Source of the DNA: an uncultured Christensenella sp.
GTDB lineage: Bacteria > Bacillota > Clostridia > Christensenellales > Borkfalkiaceae
Assembly: GCA_910578565.1 (NCBI GenBank)
Contig: CAJTQF010000002.1
Location: 61,658-125,657 of the forward strand
DNA: 64,000 nt
Direction: 5' to 3'
Shown: positions 34,219 through 42,872 of the stretch, one piece after another
How positions within the stretch are numbered: position 1 is the first letter of the stretch
Layout of the letters: the number at the start of each line of letters is the position of its first letter
Program-made: the position numbers and the translations under genes
Notes under the pieces: generated by a model
What the model was told of the DNA's origin: nothing
What the model saw: the letters and a program-made list of their open reading frames with translations, nothing else
Database searches by the model: none

Positions 34219-37200
34219 TCAGACTTTGCGCTCTTTCACCGTTAACCCGCAAGCCGACTTATAAATTATCTTGAAATTAACGTCGGTTATATTTTTTGAA
34301 GGCTGCAATTTACCGCAATATTTACTTCCGCCTATCAATTCCAAATCAGAAAGAAGCGCATTGCAACGGAAAAAATTTAAAGCCTGTAACAGAACTTTGA
34401 CCTGTTTAGCTGTCGCTAATCCCTTAAATTTATCCAGACCGTCGGTAAGAATTTTTTTATAGGTTGCGCAATAGCCTATTCCGCTGTAAACTTTGTCTTC
34501 AAGTTTTTTAACAAGATAATTATACAGCGCAATATTATTTTCTTTATCTATTTTAAGTTTAATTTCTCCCATACGGTTCGTTTTTATTATGTATGCTTCG
34601 GCGCACTCTTCATCAATCCTTGCGCTGTATCTCTCGTAAAATTCAGTCAACGCCTTTACATATTCGTCAGTTTTATTATCGGTGAAAAGTTCGACGGCAT
34701 TCTGAACTAAAATTTGCGCTTCCGACATTCCCGTAATATAAACGGGCATACCGTTGTAGGATACCAACTGATTAATTTTAATTTTCGGAACGAGAATATT
34801 GGCATTTTTCAGTCCTTTACTCTCAAAATATTCTTTCAGGAGATTTTGGTCGCCTGCCGTCCGGACGTCAATAAGTACAGGTACGGCTTCAATGGTCTTT
34901 AATAATTTACCCTTTTTGCCTTCAGACTCAACGACAGAGAAATATGCGGTGGTCAACCCACTGTACCCGCCGTATCTTTGCACGTTGCTCAAAACCCCGT
35001 TGCCCTTTCTTGGAATCTTACTATGGCTGTCGTTCTTGGCGTAGACGGTCTGGTTATAAAACTCGCCCTTTCCGCAAACCGCGTAGCGCGTAACGCTCAT
35101 ACTGCATTTCTTATATATCGATTTAACCGTATTCAACGAATCGCCGTCCCAAACTCCTTCAACGTCGCGCAAAAACATTGTCTTCAAATTGTATGTGCGC
35201 CAGCTGTCGCCGTCGTTGCGGAACATTGACACAGGCGAAGAAAAACAAGTATCAAAAACGTTACCGACGACAATATTCAGATATGCGTCCCTTGCGTGAT
35301 GCAAATCGTTGGTTTCGCGGCATTTGAACAAATCGAACCTGTTCTTAAATTCGTTTACGTTTTTCGCCTTGCTGTAAACAATTTTAGTATCGGGATATTT
35401 ACGCTTTAAGAGTTCGGCGACAGCTTTCGCAGTCTGATCTGTTATAACTTTCTGACGGTTGATAAATCCTGCGTAATCTTCTTCGTCAAGCGGCTCCGTA
35501 CGCGTCAGCCTGCTATATGTGACGTCGCCGATAAGCCCCTTTGTCTTAAGCATTTTCCAGAAATCTCTTTCATTTGTAAAACCCTGCGGCAACGGATATA
35601 TATCGCGTTTTTCCGCGTTCTTTTTACGCAAAACAAGCGCTTTGTTGTCAAGGCTGTCATCCTTTATATAGGTGCGCGGCAAAATATGATCAACGTCGTA
35701 CATATCTGTATTTATCTTTGCAAGGTCAATACGCTCGCCGGAATACATACACCGCCCCAACTGCCTGAAATACAGATATAACCTTTCCTGTCTGAGACTG
35801 AGATCTGTTACGCCGTCCGCCGTCAGTTCGTTGCGTATATCTTCATAGCCGTCAACATTTTTGTATAAATCCAACAGGCGGTTCTTTCTTGAAACGGTCC
35901 TGCCGGCGTCCCCTTTTTTGCCGTCTTCACGGGTAACTTCAACAAAAATTTTATCGGGAACTCTTCCGATATGTTGAATGTATTCATCCGCCATACGCAA
36001 CGACTGCCATATACCGCGGCGGACAGCGGGCGACACATAAAGATTTTCCAAATCCGCGTAAGTTATTTCCCCGCTCGCTTCCCCGTTCTCTTTTTTTATT
36101 ATTTCTTCAAAATTATACTTTTCGTTGAAAAGAATTTCATTAAGATTTTGATTGGTCAGGTATAAAAGGTCGAGAATAGACAAATTCTCCCCTTTCGACG
36201 GGTCGGTGACTTTAAGTCCTGTCAAAAATTTCATTGACAGTTTCCCGAACTTTTGAAAGGTCAGACCTTTCAATTCTTTTAACTTGTCTCTTATTACTTC
36301 GATATGTCCGTAATTTTTTTCAATAAGTTTTTCAACTATATTTTTATCCGTATTGAGCGTATGCCAAAGAATAATATTTTCGCAAACGTTTCCGCCCTGC
36401 ATTAAATCTTTGTCAACAAAATCGCCCAACAACTGTTTCAAACGGATATACGAACCCATATTCGCCTTTAAATCGCCGTCTTTGCCGGTAATTTTCACTT
36501 CGGACTTTTCCGCCTCGGAAATAGCCCCTTCCCTTATAAGAAAGTTAATTATCGACCTGTCGGTTACCCTGTTATTTGATGTAAACAGACCGTCATATAA
36601 TTTTTGTTTGAGTTCGACAGAGATAGGTTTATCGTTGATTTTCAGTTTGTTCAACTGATTTAAAACGTTAAATTTCTGATAAAATACCGAAGCCTGCGGC
36701 AGCACGTCTTCGCCGTGCAGATAAGTACACTTATTCGTCATGCGCCGCATAAAATTTTCATTACTCTGAGCTTTGTCTACCGCGGCGTCAAAATTCCAGG
36801 GTGTAATTTTTTCATCGGTGCGGACAACCCAACTGTTTTTACCGGTCAAAGGTCCCACGTAATATGGTATCCTGAACAGAAAGACCTGTGAAATTTTATT
36901 TTTAATTTTCGCCGTTTCAGGGTGGGCTTTAACCATATTTTCTACAATTCGGTCAAGTTCCTGTTTATTTACCTGATTTGGAAACAGACCGTTGTCCGAA
37001 TGTAATATTTTCGGTAAAAATACGCCGTCGCTTATTTTTTGTAAAATAACGTCGCGCGTTTCCGTATCTGTTACGCTTCCCAATCCGGAAATCAGTTTTT
37101 TAAGCTCGGCAAAAAAATCGCTGTCCGAACAATATTTTACCTTAATTTTTTCTCCGCCCTTTTTAGTGTAACCGACGTAATTTACATAGTTTGCTTTTTC

Positions 37201-38223
37201 TTTCGCGCTTTTAAAAAATTTGCGGTAAATCTCTTCGCCCGCGTTGTTGCGCAAAAATTGCTTTAAAATTTTAAGGTCATTTTTATGCGTTTCATAGAGT
37301 TTAATCATTGCAGACGAGACGTTGGGCTGACCTTCAAACAATTTTTCAAACACTACAAAACTGTATATTGCCTTAATCTTTTCAAGCAGGGCGTAATTGT
37401 CGCCGTATTCGGACTGCATAGCGTCAAACGCTTCATCGGTCAAATCTTTGAACGAGAAAGATTTTTGCGTATACTCATCGCCGAACAAAACTTTGGGTGA
37501 CAGCTTACCGCCGGTAATACCTTTAATAATTTCCTTTGTCTGCGAATCTTTACCGAAAAGCGCTTCAAGAGAACTCTGCTTATCCCTGAGTCCCGTCTTA
37601 CCGTCCGTAAGAACGGTTTTAGCACTGTCCACAAACTGCCTGTCGAATACAGGAAAACCGTCGTATCCACCATAGAGATCTTCACAGACCGCGTTGAGTT
37701 CGTCAAATAAACGGCGTATATCCCGAACGCTGTCCAATCCCCCGTCAAACAAAAAATGTCCGCGATACTTGATTATGTGGTGAAGCGCGAGATAATAGAG
37801 TCTTAAATCTTTAACGGGTTTTGTTTGCAAATCATTACGCAAATGATAAATTGTGGGATAATCGCTGTGATAATCTTTATCGCAGTATGCGCTGTCGGCA
37901 AACAAACTGTTTTTATCGCCGCCGAGAATTTCCGCCTTATCGTCTGTAAAATATGCGCTGTTGTTCAGCCGCAGAAAAAAATTTTTATCGTCTATAAACT
38001 CTTCAAAAAGCGCCTGCAAAAAACCTATACGCTGCTTTCTCCGCTCAATTCTGCGGCGCGCCACCCTGAACGTACGCCTGATTTGCGCCGTGGAACCTTC
38101 TTCAAATAATCTGACCGCCCAACAGTCTTTTCCCTTTGCACGCAAAAGCCGGTAATCGCCGTCTGTACACGCCATACCGACAGAATCGGTGCCGATATCC
38201 ATTCCCAAATAAAAATTTTTCAT
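34219..38223 (-). CDS. cas9: CRISPR RNA-guided endonuclease Cas9 (type II-A)
   Basis: Complete 1334-residue effector that cleaves DNA matching the crRNA guide. RuvC-I is GMDIGTDSVG with D9. The Arg-rich bridge helix is at about 49-75. RuvC-II is IFVEVTRE with E762. HNH is YDVDHILPR with H846, and N869 lies in LRKKNAEK. RuvC-III is HHARDAYLN with H976 and D979. All catalytic residues are present, so both nuclease sites should work. The size and block order follow Streptococcus pyogenes Cas9 closely. AGAGGGAC precedes the ATG. Its promoter appears to overlap the divergent tracrRNA. The PAM cannot be read from sequence. Confidence 0.97.
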   Translation of the reverse strand: MKNFYLGMDIGTDSVGMACTDGDYRLLRAKGKDCWAVRLFEEGSTAQIRRTFRVARRRIERRKQRIGFLQALFEEFIDDKNFFLRLNNSAYFTDDKAEILGGDKNSLFADSAYCDKDYHSDYPTIYHLRNDLQTKPVKDLRLYYLALHHIIKYRGHFLFDGGLDSVRDIRRLFDELNAVCEDLYGGYDGFPVFDRQFVDSAKTVLTDGKTGLRDKQSSLEALFGKDSQTKEIIKGITGGKLSPKVLFGDEYTQKSFSFKDLTDEAFDAMQSEYGDNYALLEKIKAIYSFVVFEKLFEGQPNVSSAMIKLYETHKNDLKILKQFLRNNAGEEIYRKFFKSAKEKANYVNYVGYTKKGGEKIKVKYCSDSDFFAELKKLISGLGSVTDTETRDVILQKISDGVFLPKILHSDNGLFPNQVNKQELDRIVENMVKAHPETAKIKNKISQVFLFRIPYYVGPLTGKNSWVVRTDEKITPWNFDAAVDKAQSNENFMRRMTNKCTYLHGEDVLPQASVFYQKFNVLNQLNKLKINDKPISVELKQKLYDGLFTSNNRVTDRSIINFLIREGAISEAEKSEVKITGKDGDLKANMGSYIRLKQLLGDFVDKDLMQGGNVCENIILWHTLNTDKNIVEKLIEKNYGHIEVIRDKLKELKGLTFQKFGKLSMKFLTGLKVTDPSKGENLSILDLLYLTNQNLNEILFNEKYNFEEIIKKENGEASGEITYADLENLYVSPAVRRGIWQSLRMADEYIQHIGRVPDKIFVEVTREDGKKGDAGRTVSRKNRLLDLYKNVDGYEDIRNELTADGVTDLSLRQERLYLYFRQLGRCMYSGERIDLAKINTDMYDVDHILPRTYIKDDSLDNKALVLRKKNAEKRDIYPLPQGFTNERDFWKMLKTKGLIGDVTYSRLTRTEPLDEEDYAGFINRQKVITDQTAKAVAELLKRKYPDTKIVYSKAKNVNEFKNRFDLFKCRETNDLHHARDAYLNIVVGNVFDTCFSSPVSMFRNDGDSWRTYNLKTMFLRDVEGVWDGDSLNTVKSIYKKCSMSVTRYAVCGKGEFYNQTVYAKNDSHSKIPRKGNGVLSNVQRYGGYSGLTTAYFSVVESEGKKGKLLKTIEAVPVLIDVRTAGDQNLLKEYFESKGLKNANILVPKIKINQLVSYNGMPVYITGMSEAQILVQNAVELFTDNKTDEYVKALTEFYERYSARIDEECAEAYIIKTNRMGEIKLKIDKENNIALYNYLVKKLEDKVYSGIGYCATYKKILTDGLDKFKGLATAKQVKVLLQALNFFRCNALLSDLELIGGSKYCGKLQPSKNITDVNFKIIYKSACGLTVKERKV

Positions 38224-38252
38224 TAGTCCCTCTCTTAATTTTCATTTTTCAG

Positions 38253-38281
38253 TTGACAATTTCAAATAAACGTTATATAAT
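38253..38281 (+). promoter_or_regulatory. Consensus promoter of the tracrRNA
   Basis: TTGACA (38253-38258), a 17-bp spacer and TATAAT (38276-38281) match the vegetative consensus exactly. The predicted start is near 38288. The promoter begins 30 bp upstream of the divergent cas9 ATG. Confidence 0.9.
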
Positions 38282-38299
38282 TCAATTACAAAACAACAA
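38272..38299 (-). promoter_or_regulatory. Candidate cas9 operon promoter overlapping the tracrRNA promoter
   Basis: On the minus strand TTGTTG (38294-38299), a 16-bp spacer and TATAAC (38272-38277) could drive cas9-cas1-cas2-csn2. Its -10 shares bases with the tracrRNA -10, and its -35 lies inside the tracrRNA anti-repeat. The site is weaker than the tracrRNA promoter. Confidence 0.5.
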
Positions 38300-38378
38300 G
38301 GCAAGTTCAAATAAAGAATTTTCCTAATCATCTGATCGCATTGTGCGGTACAACTCTTCCTTTAGGGAAGAGTTTTTT
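38288..38378 (+). ncRNA. tracrRNA
   Basis: About 91 nt, divergent from cas9. The 5' part (38288-38311) is complementary to the crRNA repeat: a 15-bp upper stem with one G-U pair, an internal bulge of GA (crRNA) against AAG (tracrRNA), and a 6-bp lower stem. This is the same bulge as in the S. pyogenes duplex. Two short hairpins follow (ATCA/TGAT near 38327-38336 and CGCA/TGCG near 38337-38347). The 3' end is an intrinsic terminator, CTCTTCC/GGAAGAG plus six T. Confidence 0.92.
38354..38378 (+). terminator. tracrRNA terminator
   Basis: CTCTTCC pairs with GGAAGAG around a TTTAG loop and is followed by TTTTTT. It defines the 3' end of the tracrRNA. Confidence 0.9.
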
Positions 38379-38465
38379 ATATGTATTTAAATATTTACCG
38401 TATTATAACATATTAAATATGCCAAAACTGTCATATTTAAAAAAATTTTTTATAATAAAATGCGG

Positions 38466-38508
38466 TTATAAATGGGCGGCGGTTTACAAAACCGCCGCCC
38501 ATTTATAA
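38466..38508 (-). terminator. Terminator of the phosphonate operon
   Basis: A stem of 20 bp with a 3-nt loop (core GGGCGGCGGTTT against AAACCGCCGCCC, flanked by AT pairs) directly abuts the stop of the decarboxylase gene. On the minus strand T-rich sequence follows within a few bases. The roughly 85 bp between this and the tracrRNA terminator is AT-rich and holds no gene. Confidence 0.85.
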
Positions 38509-39630
38509 TCAAATTGTCTTTAAGTAATTCATAAAATCGTTTTTATTGTCAAGCGCGGTTGTGGTAGGTCTGCCCAAATCTTTTCTTGAAGCAACCGAGC
38601 TTTTCACTTCTATAAACGTAAGCACGTTATTGCGCTTAGCCTTGTCCAGCGCTTCGTCAAGACTCCGGAAATTTTCGGCTTTCAGAATTTCGACATAGCC
38701 GCAGGCTTTGGCAATTTCGGGGAGATTTATTTTCGCCGCAACCGTGGGCATACCGCCGACAGTCTCGTGCGAACCGTTGTTGATTACTATATGAACAAGG
38801 TTTGCGGGGCGGTTTGCGCCTATGACAGCCATTGCTCCCATATGCATTAAAACCGCACCGTCGCCGTCTATGCACCATATTTTTTGCGCGGGCTTATTCA
38901 ACGCAATTCCGAGCGCAATAGAAGAACTGTGCCCCATAGACCCAACCGTTAAAAAATCGTAACAGTGCCCCTGTGCGTTTGCTTCCCTTATTTCGAACAG
39001 CTCTCTCGAAGCCTTGCCCGTAGTCGAAATTATAGGGTCTTCGCCGCTGACGTTTACGATATGCTTTACAATCTCTTCGCGCGGCATTTCGTTTGCATTG
39101 GAATAATCGACTTTTTCACCGTATTCAAACGAGCCTTTTCTGATAACAAACGCCGCCTGCTTGCCATTTTTAAATAAACCGTCCCAACGGTTTAACGCTT
39201 CTTCCACTTCCTGCAAAGTTGTCGAACTGTCTATAACGAATGTTTCTATATCCATATCGTTTAACAGCTTCACGGTTATTTCGCCCTGAAATTTATGCTG
39301 CGGCTCGTCATGAACGCCCGGTTCTCCGCGCCAGCCAACTATAAAAAGGCAGGGCATAGCGTACACCTTTTCATTCATAAGCGACGCTACGGGATTGATA
39401 ATATTGCCTTCGCCGCTGTTCTGCAAATATATAACGGGAACTTTTCCGGTTGCAAGGTGGTATCCCGCCGCAATGCCTACGCAGTTACCTTCGTTGGCGG
39501 CGATAATGTGACGGCTGCCGTCTATTCCGTAGGTATTCATAAGATAGTCGCAAAGGGATTTCAACAGCGAATCGGGTACGCCGCAGAAAAAATCGCACTT
39601 TAACGCTTTTACAAATTCTTCAATCTTCAT
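38509..39630 (-). CDS. aepY: Phosphonopyruvate decarboxylase
   Basis: Thiamine-diphosphate enzyme that converts phosphonopyruvate to phosphonoacetaldehyde and so pulls the unfavourable PEP mutase reaction forward. Features are FFCGVPDSLLK (about 14-24), the glutamate region AANEGNCVGIAAGY, and the TPP motif CIDGDGAVLMHMGA with NNGSHETVGG downstream. The 373-residue length is right for Ppd. AAGGA lies before the ATG. It is the last gene of the operon, after the PEP mutase fusion. Confidence 0.93.
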   Translation of the reverse strand: MKIEEFVKALKCDFFCGVPDSLLKSLCDYLMNTYGIDGSRHIIAANEGNCVGIAAGYHLATGKVPVIYLQNSGEGNIINPVASLMNEKVYAMPCLFIVGWRGEPGVHDEPQHKFQGEITVKLLNDMDIETFVIDSSTTLQEVEEALNRWDGLFKNGKQAAFVIRKGSFEYGEKVDYSNANEMPREEIVKHIVNVSGEDPIISTTGKASRELFEIREANAQGHCYDFLTVGSMGHSSSIALGIALNKPAQKIWCIDGDGAVLMHMGAMAVIGANRPANLVHIVINNGSHETVGGMPTVAAKINLPEIAKACGYVEILKAENFRSLDEALDKAKRNNVLTFIEVKSSVASRKDLGRPTTTALDNKNDFMNYLKTI

Positions 39631-39645
39631 AACTTTTCCTTGGAA

Positions 39646-40941
39646 TCACAGTTCTTCTATGAGCGAGATAATATCCTTTATGGGAAGAAGACGCGAGTCC
39701 ACTTCCTGCGCCCTGTGATATTTCAGGATATCCTTTGCCGTCTGCTCCATAGCGGGGAACGCACTTCTTGTAAGCTGGTTGGCGTAAATTACTATGTTTA
39801 CGCCGGCGGCGGCAAGTTCGCTTTCGGTTATGCTGTTAAATGACGACGGTACGACAACGATGGGCGTATTTTTGTCTTCTTTTCGGAACAGGCGGCAGAA
39901 TTCCAGAATTTCGTCAGGGTCTTTACGTCTGGAATGTATCATAATGCCGTCTGCTCCCGCTTTTACGTATGCGCGGGCGCGCGCCATTGCGTCGTCCATA
40001 CCCATGTTTAAAATCAGACTTTCGATTCTTGCGATAATCATAAAATCGTCTGTGAGCTGAATTTTTTTGCCCGCGCTGATTTTTTCGCAGAAATGCTCTA
40101 TACTGTCCTGCGTCTGAACCACGTCGGTGCCGAAAAGCGAGTTCTTTTTTAATCCTGTTTTATCTTCTATAATTACCGCGGAAACGCCCATACGTTCAAG
40201 CGAGCGCACGGTATACACAAAGTGTTCTGTCAGTCCGCCCGTATCCCCGTCGAAAATTATGGGTTTTGTGGTGACTTCCATTACGTCGTCAATGGTCCTG
40301 AAACGCGAAGTCATATCAACAAGTTCTATATCGGGCTTGCCTTTTGCGGTAGAGTCGCAAAGCGAGCTTACCCACATTGCGTCAAACTGGTCAAATTCGC
40401 CGTTGTGTTCAACAACCGTCTTTTCGGCTATCAGACCCGTAAGTCCGCTGTGTACTTCTATCGTTTTTACAATGGGACGAAGTTTGATAAGCTGTCTCAA
40501 TCTCTTTCTTCTGTACTCCGGCATAGACAACTTTTCTTTTATCTGCGCGTCAAGCCTTTTAACGTTTTCGTTATAGGTATAAGGCACGTCTATAATTTCG
40601 CCGCCGTAAGCGGAAAGCAGTTTTTCAACGTTGTCGCGTATGACTTTCATATTTCCTTGCAGCCAATTGTCGCCGTGAATTACGTAGTCGGGGCGCAATT
40701 TATCTATTACCTTATCGTACATAATTTCGTCCTGAATAACAACTTCTTTCACGCCTTTAAGATTTTTGACAAGCTGAACCCTTTCTTTGAAATCGAGAGT
40801 GGGAAAACGGTTGAATTTTACCATAGCTTCGTCGGTCAGAACGCCAACGTACACTTCCCCGTACTTTTGCGCTTTGTTGATAATGTTTAAATGTCCTTCA
40901 TGAATTATATCCGTGCAAAAGCAGGTATATACTTTTTTCAT
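39646..40941 (-). CDS. aepX: Cytidylyltransferase-PEP mutase fusion protein
   Basis: Bifunctional protein of 431 residues. Residues 1 to about 130 are a nucleotidyltransferase of the HxGH type (HEGH at 14-17; TDEAM and VIHGDNW blocks). Residues about 155-425 are phosphoenolpyruvate phosphomutase, with metal Asp residues in FDGDTGG (231-237) and the signature EDKTGLKKNS (259-268). The mutase makes phosphonopyruvate, the first C-P bond compound in phosphonate synthesis. The N-terminal domain may activate a phosphonate as a CMP derivative. Similar fusions occur in capsule loci. Confidence 0.93.
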   Translation of the reverse strand: MKKVYTCFCTDIIHEGHLNIINKAQKYGEVYVGVLTDEAMVKFNRFPTLDFKERVQLVKNLKGVKEVVIQDEIMYDKVIDKLRPDYVIHGDNWLQGNMKVIRDNVEKLLSAYGGEIIDVPYTYNENVKRLDAQIKEKLSMPEYRRKRLRQLIKLRPIVKTIEVHSGLTGLIAEKTVVEHNGEFDQFDAMWVSSLCDSTAKGKPDIELVDMTSRFRTIDDVMEVTTKPIIFDGDTGGLTEHFVYTVRSLERMGVSAVIIEDKTGLKKNSLFGTDVVQTQDSIEHFCEKISAGKKIQLTDDFMIIARIESLILNMGMDDAMARARAYVKAGADGIMIHSRRKDPDEILEFCRLFRKEDKNTPIVVVPSSFNSITESELAAAGVNIVIYANQLTRSAFPAMEQTAKDILKYHRAQEVDSRLLPIKDIISLIEEL

Positions 40942-40944
40942 ATG

Positions 40945-42126
40945 TTATCTGTCCTTATATTTTTCAATGATTTCTTTAACGATAAATTCCGCAGTCTGCC
41001 CTATTTTGTCAAAGGGCACGTTTTTCACAAGCCCGACGCCGAAAACGTTTTTAACCTTTTCAATAAGCTCGTCAGTGTAGGTAAGCGTTCCGTTTTCAAC
41101 TTTTTCTATACCGTCGAGATATATAGACTGCCTGTTCTTTTTACGCATTTGTTCAAGATTGAACTTGCTTTCGTCGATATAAGTTTTTACCTTGTCCCGA
41201 CTGCCGTCGATAATTACGGGATAGCCGCCAATTTCGCCGAACACGCCGGGGCAGTGCAATTTTACTCTTTTATTTTCGCGCACCGCCAGCAAAATAGCCT
41301 TTATTATTTCGAAATTGCTTGAAGCGTTCATCATATTGCGCTTTGCGTCAACCGGCATTGCAATTTTACACTCTGCGAAGATTTTTGTCAAATCGACGTT
41401 TAAAGGCTTGCCGCCGTATTCGATAGAAATAAGCTGCTCGACCCCTTCAACCTGCCCTTCTTTGCTTATTACAACGTCGTGAAAGTGCGCCGTGGCGTAA
41501 GTTACGTCTATATTCCAGTAATCGCTGATACCGCACTGCGCGGCGGCAGCTAACTTTATGCGCGGTATCAGATGATTTACGTTACCGCTTCCGAAATCGG
41601 GATATGCCCTGCCCGCGGTTTTAAGCCAGGGGATTACCGCGTCCGAATAGGAAGTGTTTATGACGATAGCGTCGCTTCCCGCATTTTCGTACGCCTGCAT
41701 TATGTTTTTGATATACTTTATAGACAGCGGCGTCCATATACCGTAAGCTCTTATATTTTTCCACGATATACTTCCGTATTTCAAGCCGGAGTAAGCCCTG
41801 CTGCTGTTTACTATGATATCGGGGCGGTTGTCGCGTATGCATTTTTCGATATCGGCAACTTCGTTAAAATCCACGCCATGCACGATTTTCACGCAGGACT
41901 TATTCTGTCCCCTGATAAGAGACGCGACTTTAACAATGTTTACGTCCGACTGCATTTTTTCTTCGTTTCTTCCAACGACAGTAATTTCCATATTCATGTC
42001 GCCGCACGAAAGAAGATAATCCAGAAGATAACACCCGACGCTGCCCAGCCCCATTATCATTATCTTCGCTTTTCCCGTTTTAAGCCGACCCTTCAACAAA
42101 TTGAGTTTTTCTTCTGTCGAAACCAT
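40945..42126 (-). CDS. Rossmann-fold protein of unknown function in the phosphonate operon
   Basis: Protein of 393 residues. An N-terminal NAD(P)-binding motif, IMGLGSVGCYLLDYLL, starts near residue 23 and is followed by VVGRNEEKM. The middle has VINTSYSDAVIPWLK and the block FGSGNVNHLIPRIK. The layout resembles saccharopine-dehydrogenase-like or homoserine-dehydrogenase-like oxidoreductases, but I do not recognise the family. It lies 3 bp from aepX and 1 bp from the nucleotidyltransferase gene. Its place suggests it acts on a phosphonate intermediate such as phosphonoacetaldehyde; this is inference only. Confidence 0.6.
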   Translation of the reverse strand: MVSTEEKLNLLKGRLKTGKAKIMIMGLGSVGCYLLDYLLSCGDMNMEITVVGRNEEKMQSDVNIVKVASLIRGQNKSCVKIVHGVDFNEVADIEKCIRDNRPDIIVNSSRAYSGLKYGSISWKNIRAYGIWTPLSIKYIKNIMQAYENAGSDAIVINTSYSDAVIPWLKTAGRAYPDFGSGNVNHLIPRIKLAAAAQCGISDYWNIDVTYATAHFHDVVISKEGQVEGVEQLISIEYGGKPLNVDLTKIFAECKIAMPVDAKRNMMNASSNFEIIKAILLAVRENKRVKLHCPGVFGEIGGYPVIIDGSRDKVKTYIDESKFNLEQMRKKNRQSIYLDGIEKVENGTLTYTDELIEKVKNVFGVGLVKNVPFDKIGQTAEFIVKEIIEKYKDR

Positions 42127-42127
42127 T

Positions 42128-42871
42128 TTATATATCTCCTATTTTTCTGAAATCAGATACCGTATTGCAGTTAAACCACTTTTTCATCTCTACCAATTCG
42201 AACCCGCCGTTTTTAATTTCGCCGAAATACTTTTGTATAAACACCAGATTCGTACCCTGCCATTTATCCCCGCCGAGAGAATAAAACGCATCTTTAACAC
42301 GCTGAATATGCTTGAATTTCCAAATCTGACCCGAGTTGTAAACGGATAAAAACGGCTCTTTTATTTCAAGGCTGTTGTGCGCCATATCGTAGAGATAGTG
42401 TACGTAATTATCTTTATCGAAGTAAAACACCACCGATTTAAGCGCGTCAATCGTGTCCCTGTTAAATGTGATTACGTCTTGCGGCGAATTAAGCACGGCG
42501 GCAAAACTTTCGCCGTCCACCCACAAATCGCCTTCGGCAAACACAACTTCGTCAAATTCGCCGTCAACAACGTATTGCAAACCGAGATAAAGACTGTAAC
42601 CAGAACCGTATTCGGCATATTTTTCATTGTTAATAAGAACTATTTTATCTTTAACGGATTGCAGATAAAGGTCTACCGCCCGCTTCAACTCGTCAAATTT
42701 ATAGCCGCCCACTATAACGTATTTATCGAAAGACAAGTCCCTGTAAACCGTCTTATACAGTAACGACTGCGTAAAATCTTCTTCGTAATAAATGCATTTA
42801 AGGCACTCTTTGCCTATGGAACGGCTGAACCGCGTAGAACTGCCTGCAACCGTAATTATCAAAACTTTCAT
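42128..42871 (-). CDS. NTP-transferase-domain nucleotidyltransferase
   Basis: Sugar-phosphate or alcohol-phosphate nucleotidyltransferase of 247 residues. The nucleotide-binding loop is VAGSSTRFSRSIGKECLK (8-25) and the metal Asp is in FAEGDLWVDG (about 114). The overall form is like LicC-type cytidylyltransferases, including the N-terminal domain of PntC, which makes CMP-2-aminoethylphosphonate. In this operon a CMP-phosphonate is a plausible product. There are therefore two candidate cytidylyltransferases in one operon. Confidence 0.75.
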   Translation of the reverse strand: MKVLIITVAGSSTRFSRSIGKECLKCIYYEEDFTQSLLYKTVYRDLSFDKYVIVGGYKFDELKRAVDLYLQSVKDKIVLINNEKYAEYGSGYSLYLGLQYVVDGEFDEVVFAEGDLWVDGESFAAVLNSPQDVITFNRDTIDALKSVVFYFDKDNYVHYLYDMAHNSLEIKEPFLSVYNSGQIWKFKHIQRVKDAFYSLGGDKWQGTNLVFIQKYFGEIKNGGFELVEMKKWFNCNTVSDFRKIGDI

Positions 42872-42872
42872 C

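Noticed and set aside
38136..38327. 63-codon plus-strand ORF across the cas9 start and tracrRNA
   Set aside because: It overlaps the cas9 coding end, the tracrRNA promoter and the anti-repeat, and has no ribosome binding site or protein-like pattern.
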